Assembly (NCBI GenBank): GCA_903889915.1
Contig: CAISZK010000281.1
Coordinates: forward strand, 1 to 34,392
Source: an uncultured Bacteroidota bacterium
Lineage (GTDB): Bacteria > Bacteroidota > Bacteroidia > Bacteroidales > CG2-30-32-10
Reading direction: 5' to 3'
Length of the DNA stretch: 34,392 bases
Below, piece by piece: positions 14,714 to 22,600 of this stretch. Both the position numbers and the translations under genes were made by a program. Within the stretch, counting starts at the first letter, position 1. Every line of letters starts with the position of its first letter. Below the pieces are notes generated by a model. It had not been told where the DNA came from, made no database searches, and worked only from the letters and a program-made list of their open reading frames with translations.

Positions 14714-15631
14714 TTATTTCAGCAAAAATTGTGATTCACCTATGATGACATCATCTGCAAAAACCGAGACTACGTAGGTTCCTGCAGTGAAATCTTCAAG
14801 CTTATCCCAGTACAAAGTCATATCCATTGCTTTGTTTTGGTAGTCTATATCTTTCTTCATGGAATACTGGATATTCGCTCCGTTGTAAACAAAAGTGTAA
14901 GCAGCGTCAGCGCTAACAGTAAGTATCTTGTCATCCGGTCGGGCAATTCGGACATAAACAGTCTTGTTCCCGCTGGGAGCAATTAGGTTTTCACTAAGTG
15001 TGAAGGTCACTTTTATTCTGTCAGTTCTCTTGGCCTTTTCTTCTACCTCTTCCTTTTTACCACCTGCTTTTTTTCTGACAGGAACCCCTTTTATATTGTA
15101 TGCTTTCAGTGTTGAAGCAAGTGTTACTTTTGTTGTCAGGTCTTCTTTGTCTTTGGTAAGTTCGGTTGTCTTTACTTGTTCTTTACTGTATTTATCTTTG
15201 ATGACAACGTTTTCATCTTTGAGAACTTTGTTGACACGATAGAGTGAATCAATCTGCGAAACATAACCCTGTGTAATTCCCCGCAGATACTCAAGTTTAG
15301 CTTTGATCCTTGTATAATCTGCCTGCGATGCTATCAGTTTTTGAATTTCATCTGCTTTGGCCAGAATGATACTGTCTTTACCCGAAAGTTGTCCTGAAAG
15401 AGTGCTGTATTCTTTTTTAATTTTATCATGCTGTATGATTAAAGAATCCAGCTCATGTTGAAGCATTGCACTTTTTGTGGTAGCCTTGTCTTTTTCGATC
15501 GTAAATGTATTCACCTTTGTTTTGGTAACAATAAGCTGCCAGCAAAGAATGATGATGATCAGAGCAAGGACGGCAATAATGATTTTATAAATTTTGTCTT
15601 TTTGTTTTGGTTCTGTGTTTTCCATGGTCAA
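14714..15631 (-). CDS. Membrane-anchored coiled-coil protein with C-terminal beta domain, copy 2
   Basis: 305 residues with the same plan as the downstream copy. One transmembrane helix lies at ~15-32 (IIIAVLALIIIILCW), a long coiled coil at ~38-175, and a Lys/Glu-rich linker with RKKAGGKKEEVEEKAKR follows. The C-terminal domain (~205-305) contains KVTFTLSENLIAPSGNK, VYVRIARPDD and AGTYVVSVFADDVIIG. The C-terminal domains align along their whole length while the coiled coils have diverged, as expected after an old tandem duplication. Start choice is uncertain by two codons (MTM). The DUF1844 gene lies 35 bp upstream in the same direction. Automated pipelines often mislabel such proteins as SMC-like because of the coiled coil; no ATPase motif is present. 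Confidence 0.8.
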   Translation of the reverse strand: MTMENTEPKQKDKIYKIIIAVLALIIIILCWQLIVTKTKVNTFTIEKDKATTKSAMLQHELDSLIIQHDKIKKEYSTLSGQLSGKDSIILAKADEIQKLIASQADYTRIKAKLEYLRGITQGYVSQIDSLYRVNKVLKDENVVIKDKYSKEQVKTTELTKDKEDLTTKVTLASTLKAYNIKGVPVRKKAGGKKEEVEEKAKRTDRIKVTFTLSENLIAPSGNKTVYVRIARPDDKILTVSADAAYTFVYNGANIQYSMKKDIDYQNKAMDMTLYWDKLEDFTAGTYVVSVFADDVIIGESQFLLK

Positions 15632-15666
15632 TTAGTTTTGACTTTATAATTAATTTTATTTGAAAA

Positions 15667-15924
15667 CTATTTTTTATTCATCTCTTCAACATAGTTAAGC
15701 CTGATCTCAGTCAGGAAAGTATCCATAGCTTTTATCAGTTCAGGTGATAAATTGCCATTGGTTTTTTCCCTGATCATTTCAATCATTTCAATTGATTGTT
15801 TAGCCTGTTCCATATTTTTTTCAATCTTTCCGGTGACAGGGCTTTTCACTTTTCCCAACGCCTGCATTGCAGAAGCGTGGAAAACATAGAGCAACTGAAT
15901 AAATAATTGATCTTTCTTTTCCAT
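15667..15924 (-). CDS. DUF1844 family protein
   Basis: An 85-residue all-helical protein. KDQLFIQLLYVFHASAMQAL, GKVKSPVTGKIEKNMEQAK, the IEMIEMIREKTNGNLSPE core and a final TEIRLNYVEE match the DUF1844 family (small helical proteins of unknown function, usually 80-120 residues). The PVTGK..K.LEQAK, KT.GNL and LRL.YV signatures are all present. It is the first gene of a three-gene unit with two coiled-coil membrane proteins. A TAAATTTG (exact TAnnTTTG) lies at 15945-15952 on the minus strand, about 20 bp before the ATG. No biochemical role can be assigned. Confidence 0.85.
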   Translation of the reverse strand: MEKKDQLFIQLLYVFHASAMQALGKVKSPVTGKIEKNMEQAKQSIEMIEMIREKTNGNLSPELIKAMDTFLTEIRLNYVEEMNKK

Positions 15925-15944
15925 TTTTATTGAAATAGTTTGTG

Positions 15945-15963
15945 CAAATTTAGTTTATTTTTG
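15945..15963. promoter_or_regulatory. Back-to-back -7 promoter elements for DUF1844 and comF
   Basis: The 75-bp divergent gap contains TAnnTTTG matches in both orientations: TAAATTTG on the minus strand (15945-15952) facing the DUF1844 gene and TATTTTTG on the plus strand (15956-15963) facing comF. Both fit the phylum's -7 consensus exactly. Good -33 TTTG boxes at normal spacing are not visible. Confidence 0.5.
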
Positions 15964-15999
15964 AAAACAATTTAAAAAGATTTATTTATTCTGCTCCTT

Positions 16000-16701
16000 A
16001 TGAATCCTTTTTTGTCCATACTGAATGATTTCTTTTCATTGTTCTACCCACGTCTTTGTATGGCGTGCAACAAGAGTCTTTTTAAACACGAAAAATGCAT
16101 TTGCTCCCACTGTCAGTATCACATGCCAAAAACGAATTTTCATCTTGATAAAGAAAACCATATTACCCAAATGTTTTGGGGCAGAGTGGTGATTCATTCA
16201 GCAGCATCGTATTATTTTTTCTCAAAAGGAAGCAATGTGCAACACATGATACATCAACTTAAGTACAAAGGTCAAAAAGATATTGGTTTGCACATTGGAA
16301 GTCTTTATGGAAAAGAACTTTCAAAATCTCCGTTTTTCAATACCGTTGAGTGTATCATACCTGTTCCTATGCATCACAAAAAACAGATAAAACGAGGATA
16401 TAATCAAAGCGAGATCATCGCAAAAGGCATAGCGCAGTCAATGAATGTTGAAGTAGATACCGGAACTCTGATAAAGACAACCAAAACAGAATCGCAAACA
16501 AAAAAATCCAAATTCAACAGGTGGGAAAATGTAAAAGAAGTTTTTGAATTGAGAAATCCTGACCATTTACAAAACAAACACATTTTACTTGTGGATGACG
16601 TGATCACTACAGGAGCTACAATTGAAAGTTGCATTAACAATTTGGCCAAAATACCGGGAATTAAAATAAGTATAGCAACACTGGCATGCGCATACCACTA
16701 A
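16000..16701 (+). CDS. comF: ComF family phosphoribosyltransferase-like protein
   Basis: 233 residues, normal for ComF. The N-terminal zinc-finger-like part has C20-M-A-C23 and C33/C35-S-H-C38. HQLKYKGQKDIG follows, then IPVPMHHKKQIKRGYNQSE, the diagnostic ComF block. The C-terminal PRPP-binding loop ILLVDDVITTGAT lies at ~195-207. In naturally competent bacteria ComF helps imported single-stranded DNA become available for recombination; in Bacteroidota the role is untested and no other competence gene is in the window. It is transcribed divergently from the DUF1844 gene and ends ~110 bp before the tRNA. All expected motifs are present. Confidence 0.9.
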   Translation: MNPFLSILNDFFSLFYPRLCMACNKSLFKHEKCICSHCQYHMPKTNFHLDKENHITQMFWGRVVIHSAASYYFFSKGSNVQHMIHQLKYKGQKDIGLHIGSLYGKELSKSPFFNTVECIIPVPMHHKKQIKRGYNQSEIIAKGIAQSMNVEVDTGTLIKTTKTESQTKKSKFNRWENVKEVFELRNPDHLQNKHILLVDDVITTGATIESCINNLAKIPGIKISIATLACAYH

Positions 16702-16812
16702 TGTCACAACAATTTTAAAGCATCTTTCTTTAAATTGGTGCAGGTGTAAACAGAAAATTTAGAAATTATACTTCTTACATTCGGAAAAATTTATACTTTC
16801 GCAAATGAAAAT

Positions 16813-16886
16813 GGGGCGTTAGCTCAGTTGGCTAGAGTGCTAGACTGGCAGTCTAGAGGTCACGGGTTCGACTCCCGTACGCTCCA
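16813..16886 (+). tRNA. tRNA-Ala (anticodon GGC)
   Basis: A 74-nt cloverleaf. The acceptor GGGGCGT pairs with ACGCTCC, with the G3-U70 wobble pair that identifies alanine tRNAs. The D arm is GCTC...GAGT, and the anticodon stem CTAGA/TCTAG holds loop CTGGCAG, anticodon GGC. The variable loop is five bases, and the T arm is ACGGG-TTCGACT-CCCGT. The discriminator is A and CCA is not encoded. TACTTTCG at 16794-16801 is one base off the TAnnTTTG promoter element. A strong terminator follows at 16896. Confidence 0.96.
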
Positions 16887-16895
16887 CGTTATTCA

Positions 16896-16935
16896 AGATC
16901 CATTGTGTAATAAATTTCGCACAATGGATCTTTTG
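16896..16935 (+). terminator. Rho-independent terminator of tRNA-Ala
   Basis: A perfect 12-bp stem, AGATCCATTGTG (16896-16907) against CACAATGGATCT (16920-16931), with a 12-nt loop, followed by TTTTG. It begins ten bases after the mature tRNA end. Confidence 0.85.
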
Positions 16936-17033
16936 TTTGTAAAACAGTTCTTGAATAGCTGATGATAATATGGTTGAATTGATGCACTGCATCATAAATC
17001 CATAGTTAACAAAAAATTAATATCAGAGCGTTA

Positions 17034-17063
17034 TTGTCAGTATAAAATTTTCAATTACCTTTG
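17034..17063 (+). promoter_or_regulatory. Bacteroidota-type promoter for the 17100 gene
   Basis: TACCTTTG (17056-17063) is an exact TAnnTTTG -7 element. TTG at 17034-17036 sits 19 bp upstream, the expected -33 position. The start codon is 36 bp further on. This is the best-formed promoter in the window. Confidence 0.6.
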
Positions 17064-17099
17064 TTGACTTTTTTAAAAATAATTTAAATCGTTATTGAT

Positions 17100-17975
17100 A
17101 TGAGAAAAAATTTACTTTTTGTTGTAATTGCAACTATGATTGCAATTAATTTTTCGTATGGTCAAAGCTTCAGGTCTTTGCCAATTTACAGATATTTCAA
17201 TGCTGTTGCACCTGATAGTTTAAATACGCTTGATAGTACTGCTATCACCTATGGTGGTTGGTCGGTACAGAGTGTGACTGGTACTGATGCATGGTATGTG
17301 GGACATTATAGTACGTCAGGAAACTATTACGCACATTGTAATGGTTATTTGGCAACAGGACAAACGGCACAGGAACAATGGTTCATTTCACCGGGATTCA
17401 GCACCGTTACTTACCCTAATGCAACATTGAAATTTTCTTCCTGCCAGAAATTTGCCGGTCGCCCAATTAAAGTTTTAGTGTCAACAAACTATAATGGAAC
17501 AGGATTGCCAGCTACAGCTACATGGACAGACATCACAAGCAGCCTGGTGTTGCCTCCTACAAATATATCAGGTACCAGGACATGGAAAAGCTCGGGAAAT
17601 GTAAGTTTAGCATCCTATGTCGGAGCTAACGTTTTTGTTGCATTCAGATATGTTTGTACTGCTGACAGTGCAACTGATTGGGAAGTTGATAGTATTTCCG
17701 TTACCAACACTAATATAGGTATTCACAATATTAATCCTGTCAATAATTTAATTTCAGTTTACCCTAACCCTGTTTCATCAGTACTTTATTTCAACAATAT
17801 CGAAGGAATAGAAACAGTAAAGGTATCGAATGTTATTGGAGAAGCTATAGAGAACTTCAAAGTTTCAGGAAACAATGCTTCTATTGATGTCAGCACACTT
17901 AAAAGAGGTTTATACTTTGTTACTTTCATGAACAAGGAAGGTATCATTTCTACCAAAAAGTTCACAAAAGAATAA
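17100..17975 (+). CDS. Secreted choice-of-anchor-J-like protein with T9SS type A sorting domain
   Basis: 291 residues. The signal peptide ends at SYGQ (residue ~22). A beta-sandwich domain (~30-205) has YGGWSV, EQWFISPGF, LKFSSCQKF, ASYVGANVFVAFRYVC and DWEVDSISV, the pattern of cleaved-adhesin/choice-of-anchor J domains. The type A sorting domain (~215-291) has VYPNPVSSVLYF, VSNVIGEAI and LKRGLYFVTF, ending in KKFTKE. It should cross the outer membrane by T9SS and have its C-terminal domain removed. The passenger is too small for an obvious enzyme, and no protease or glycosidase motif is seen. It is a single gene with its own promoter and terminator. Confidence 0.88.
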   Translation: MRKNLLFVVIATMIAINFSYGQSFRSLPIYRYFNAVAPDSLNTLDSTAITYGGWSVQSVTGTDAWYVGHYSTSGNYYAHCNGYLATGQTAQEQWFISPGFSTVTYPNATLKFSSCQKFAGRPIKVLVSTNYNGTGLPATATWTDITSSLVLPPTNISGTRTWKSSGNVSLASYVGANVFVAFRYVCTADSATDWEVDSISVTNTNIGIHNINPVNNLISVYPNPVSSVLYFNNIEGIETVKVSNVIGEAIENFKVSGNNASIDVSTLKRGLYFVTFMNKEGIISTKKFTKE

Positions 17976-18055
17976 ATTCAACCTTGATGAAACACGGAAG
18001 ATTTAAAACTGGCTGATCAAGTCAGGACAAAGACTTCTTTAGGTTTCAAAATATA

Positions 18056-18092
18056 AACCCATTGCATGATTACTATGCAATGGGTTTTTTGT
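18056..18092 (+). terminator. Rho-independent terminator of the 17100 gene
   Basis: A perfect 12-bp stem, AACCCATTGCAT (18056-18067) against ATGCAATGGGTT (18075-18086), with a 7-nt loop and a run of T. The rest of the 17976-18327 gap shows no gene. Confidence 0.85.
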
Positions 18093-18255
18093 CTTTTTTG
18101 AATAGGAGCAACATTACTTCATGATGGAAAAATCGGGTTTTAAAGTCTTCTGAATATAAACATTTCATATTCCCATGCCCGACAAAAATAAATCGTATCA
18201 TCACAAGAGAAACACAAGATATCTGGCATAAATTTTGCTTCTCAAATTAGTTTTA

Positions 18256-18290
18256 TTTCACTTATTTTTATAACTTTGACATAAGTGAAA
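18256..18290 (+). promoter_or_regulatory. Promoter with flanking 10-bp inverted repeat upstream of the TPR gene
   Basis: TAACTTTG (18271-18278) is an exact -7 element. It sits between perfect inverted arms TTTCACTTAT (18256-18265) and ATAAGTGAAA (18281-18290), 15 bp apart. An operator overlapping the promoter is the natural reading. The arms could instead fold in RNA only if transcription started further upstream. Confidence 0.5.
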
Positions 18291-18327
18291 AGTAGCTTTA
18301 AGTTTAACAATTTTAAGATTTAATAAT

Positions 18328-19419
18328 ATGCGATCATTTTTTGTTTTTCTGGCAATAATTTCTCTGTGGTCAATAAACAGTATTCATAGAGCGGCTGTAC
18401 AGGATTCTTATTACTCCTACGACAATAGCAAGCCCGTAGTCACCAATCACGACACGGTTAACTATGCTGGTCTCTATAATAAAAGAGGATTGACAAACTT
18501 TAATTCCGGCTATTATATTGATGCTATCAGAGATTTCAACATCGCCATTGAAATTAAACCGGATTTCTCGGCAGCATATAACAACAGAGGTCTGGCCTAT
18601 AAATACCTTGGCAATTATACAAAAGCGATAAAGGATTATTCCATGGCAGTGAAGCTGACTCCTGAGCTTGCATCACCTTATAATAACAGAGGGATGGCGT
18701 ATTATGAAATGGGAAAATACGCAGAAGCAATAAAGGATTTTGACAAAGCGATTGAGATAAATCCGAATTTTGAAATTGCTTATAATTACAGGGGAATGGC
18801 CAATATAAAATCAGGAAAGTATGCTGATGCAATGAACGATTTTAATGAGGCTATTGCATTGAAACCTTCCGATGCCCTGGCTTATTATAACAAGGGTTTA
18901 GCAAATGCCGATACCATGAAATTTGCGGATGCAGTAAAGGACTATAGCAAGGTCATAGAATTAAAACCGAATGATGTTGCAGCTTACTATAACAGGGGAC
19001 TGGCAAATTACAATTCAGGGAATTTTACAGATGCTATTAAGGATTACAGCAAGGTAATTGAATTCAACCCTTATGATGAATCTGCTTATTATAACAGGGG
19101 TTTGGCAAATAACAATGCGGGAAATTATGCCTCTGCAATCAAAGATTATAAAAAAGCTCTCCGCTATAATCCGAATGATACGGATGTGTATAATAACAGG
19201 GGCCTGGCATATCACAATGCAGGTAATTATTCAAAAGCAATTAAGGATTTCAACAAGGCCATTAAATTAAATCCAAAATTTGCTGAAGCCTATTACAACA
19301 GAGGGATGGCCGAGCTAAAAGACAATGACAAGACAAGCGCCTGCACTGATTTCACAAAAGCAAGTCAGTTGGGACTAAAAGAAGCCGATAAAGCCATCAA
19401 GGACAATTGCACCAAATAA
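18328..19419 (+). CDS. Exported TPR-repeat protein (nine repeats)
   Basis: 363 residues with an N-terminal hydrophobic segment (~3-18) that may be a signal peptide or anchor. From residue ~48 there are nine consecutive 34-residue TPRs of the YNNRGLAY...GNY..AIKDY.KAI.LNP type. The second to eighth are very regular, and the ninth (AYYNRGMAELKDNDKTSACT) is a capping variant. TPR solenoids are protein-interaction scaffolds; the partner is unknown and no enzymatic domain is attached. The gene is monocistronic, with a promoter bearing an inverted repeat and a strong terminator after it. The near-identical repeats suggest recent internal duplication. Confidence 0.88.
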   Translation: MRSFFVFLAIISLWSINSIHRAAVQDSYYSYDNSKPVVTNHDTVNYAGLYNKRGLTNFNSGYYIDAIRDFNIAIEIKPDFSAAYNNRGLAYKYLGNYTKAIKDYSMAVKLTPELASPYNNRGMAYYEMGKYAEAIKDFDKAIEINPNFEIAYNYRGMANIKSGKYADAMNDFNEAIALKPSDALAYYNKGLANADTMKFADAVKDYSKVIELKPNDVAAYYNRGLANYNSGNFTDAIKDYSKVIEFNPYDESAYYNRGLANNNAGNYASAIKDYKKALRYNPNDTDVYNNRGLAYHNAGNYSKAIKDFNKAIKLNPKFAEAYYNRGMAELKDNDKTSACTDFTKASQLGLKEADKAIKDNCTK

Positions 19420-19456
19420 GAGTCGGGTAGTTTTATTAATTCAGATTGAAAATGAC

Positions 19457-19497
19457 ATAGGGTATGGAGTTCAAGATCGAACTCCGATACCCTATTT
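19457..19497 (+). terminator. Rho-independent terminator of the TPR gene
   Basis: A long stem, TAGGGTATGGAGTTC (19457-19471) against 19478-19493, with one mismatch, followed by TTTCTCT. It lies 37 bp after the stop codon. Beyond it, 19500-19640 is rich in CCTATG and CATAG words and holds no gene. Confidence 0.75.
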
Positions 19498-19689
19498 CTC
19501 TTCCTCTGTAAATAACTTTTTCCTATGTGAAGCCTATGTTCCTATGATCCTATGTTGTAATTTTTTCTCTTTCTTTACCGCATAGTCATCGTAGATACAT
19601 AGAAAAACACATAGTTTTCGATGCCCATGATATTCATTCGATAATGCATAAATGAGTTTTCATTTGCCCTATACTCTTTACCTTCTTCC

Positions 19690-22600
19690 TTACTTTCCAA
19701 TCTTCACTCTTATCCCTTCGGAATGTGCGCTGAATTCAGGAGCATACATACACTCTATGTTGGTAATGCCATTTGAAAAATTACCATCATGCGTAACGAA
19801 CAGAGGATATTCGAAAACATAAGTACCCTTTGGTAAAACAGAGAAGAAGAAGTTTGTTGATGCATCGCGGGTGCTTTCATAATACCCCAATCCATCCTGG
19901 TATTTGTATTGCGAGATCACATTCACTGGTTCAAAACCCGAAGCCCGCATGTCTTTCATGTGAACATATTCCATCGTTCTGTCAACACTGAGTTCGATAC
20001 GTACTGTTATCTTATCGCCAATTTTTAGTTTGGTGGTGGGAGTGATAAGATCCAGTACAGGTCCTGTGTCAGACGTCTTGTTCAGGAACAATTTTTTACT
20101 AAGTGTCAATGGTGTCACTGCCGGTGTTATCTTGTCGAGTTGTTCGAAATATTGCCAGTAAAGTGCACCCCATGAAACACCATTGTCAGACTTGGTGACA
20201 GTGACATTTCCCATTTCAGGAGTGATCTCTTTTCCACTCCATGATGTTTTGAAATAACCTGTTCCTGCTTCAACTTTTACATTGTCCATTTTTTTAGGAT
20301 CCACCACTTCATCACCAACTTTTATCTGAACAAGCTGATCAGAGGCAAGCCAGTTGGCACCGCGAAGGAGCAAGGCATAACATGCTTCAGCAGTAGCCTT
20401 GGTGGTTTTCCAGTCCTGTGTTTGTTTTTGTTTCAGCAACCATACCTTTAAGTTTTCAACGGATACACTGTCGTTGGCTACTTCATCAAAAGCTTCAATC
20501 AGCAACGACTGTGTTTCAATAGGAGCCTGATACCAGTAATATCCTGATGACATATCCTTCCAGTACATGCCCATTTCATCACTTGAAATAGAATTTTCTT
20601 TCAGTGATTTCATGATGTCTGTAGCAGTCGTTTTATTGCCTGTACGGTTCAAAGCAAGTGCGATCATCCCTTGCAGGTAGCGGCTGTTATCGAGCCAGTA
20701 TTTTTTAGCCTGTCCAAGGAAATAATTATATGCGTCTTCATTCTTACTGGTTATTTTAATGTCATCAAGAAAATAGGTACGTGAATAGAGATATTGAATT
20801 TCCAGTTCGCTGAGATGGTTTTTGGCCATTTCTTCCTTCGTATAATTTTGCAATATCCAGTCATAATCTTCCCTCATCCTGTCGTCAAGATATTTCACAC
20901 CACTCTGCACCATACGCCAGCAATTAGTGTTTTCTTTGATATCCGTAACGCCTAATTTATTCAGATGTCCCAGTCCGGTGACAATGTATTGGGTAATATA
21001 CCTGTCATCTTCATCACCGCCAAACCAGGGAAAGCCGCCATTCGACAACTGCATTTTTTCAAGTTTTTTCAAGGCTTTATCAAGCTCGTAACTCATTTTA
21101 TTCAGGTTGAAAAGAAGGGCTACTCTTTGCTTTCTTTCACTTTCGTCTTTGGCCTGCAAAACCCATGGAGTTTCTTCGAGCAACAATGATTTGAGTTCTT
21201 CATTTTTTTCGAGTTTTGAAAGCAAAGCATCCGAGGGAAGTATTTTCCAGCTATCGAACACTGCTTTAATTTTGGGGTATGAGTTTGCAATATGCGTTGC
21301 AATGCTGTTTGCATAATAACGATCGAAAACCTGCTCTGCACATTCATAAGGATACTCCATCATGTAAGGAAGCGCTTGAATGGCGTACCATGCAGGGTTG
21401 GAAGTAAACTCAAGTGTCAGTTTATAATTCTTCAGCGTGGTTGAGGATTTCGAATTGAGAAGTTTTGTAAAAGAAAAATTCCTGGTTTCTTTTCCGCGTA
21501 CCGGCAAAGGAAGAGTTTCGGTTACCAGCATGCGGTTATTCAAAACAGGTATCACCATTTCTTCACCATCTGAATAGCTTTCTGCAGTTGCAACAGTTTT
21601 GTATTTAATAGCGCTGATACCTTCAGGAATGATTATTTTCCATGTCAGTGAAGCGCTTTGTCCTTTTGCAGATGTAAAGGTTTTTATAGTGTCGGAGTTA
21701 CTGCATAAAGCATCAATGGATTTCATGGTTGTGGCATCAAAGAGGAACAATTGTGCAGTGCCTTTCATTTCTTTGGTAGTGAGATTTGAAACTTTTGCTG
21801 AGAAAGAAAGTGTATCGCCTTCCCTGAAAAATCTGGGTGCATTTGGAACTATCATCAACTGTTTCTGTGTGACGAGTTCTTTTTCAATCTGACCGATCTT
21901 AAGGTCTTTTGTGGTGGCAAGTCCCATCATTTTCCATTTTGTCAATGCTTCCGGAATGGTGAATGAAATGATCACTTCTCCATTTTCATCAGTTTGCAAT
22001 TGCGGGAAAAAGAAAGCTGTTTCATCAAAATTTGCCCTTGCCTGAACACCTGCTAATGATATTGTAGGTCCGCTACCTCCGGGTAAAAGCTCGCCTGCTT
22101 TGTTGCCTGTAGCTTCATGAGCTGCAACCCCACCAATCCCGGCAGTAACAGTTGAAACAGGTATATTCGAACTCTCATCCACTTTACTGTTTTCTTCGTT
22201 TTTAGCAACATCTTTATATTTTTCTTTATCTTCACCGGAGATGGCCCTGTCTGAAACAAGACCAAATGTACTTTGCCCGACAGCCTTTGTCTCCATTTCG
22301 GCCTGTTCCTGATAATCGCCATCATAGCCGTAATAATTATTATACCTGTAATAGCCGCCATATTCAAATCCGAACCAGTTCAGCTTGTCGTAATACCTGT
22401 ACTTCGGATATGAATATAAGTTGTCATAAAAGGAATAGGATGTTGAAGTGTTTGTGTTGAAACAGTAATAAGAATCCCAATAAAGTGAAGAATAATATGA
22501 ATCGTAGATGTTGAAATACCAGTAATTCGGCTTATAGGCATCCAGCGATGCATCGTACATTGTGGCTAACATTTCAGCAGCCACTTTATCGCCATTCTTA

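Noticed and set aside
13770-15631. SMC/chromosome segregation proteins
   Set aside because: Only the coiled coil is similar; there is no Walker A or B motif, and a transmembrane helix precedes the coiled coil.
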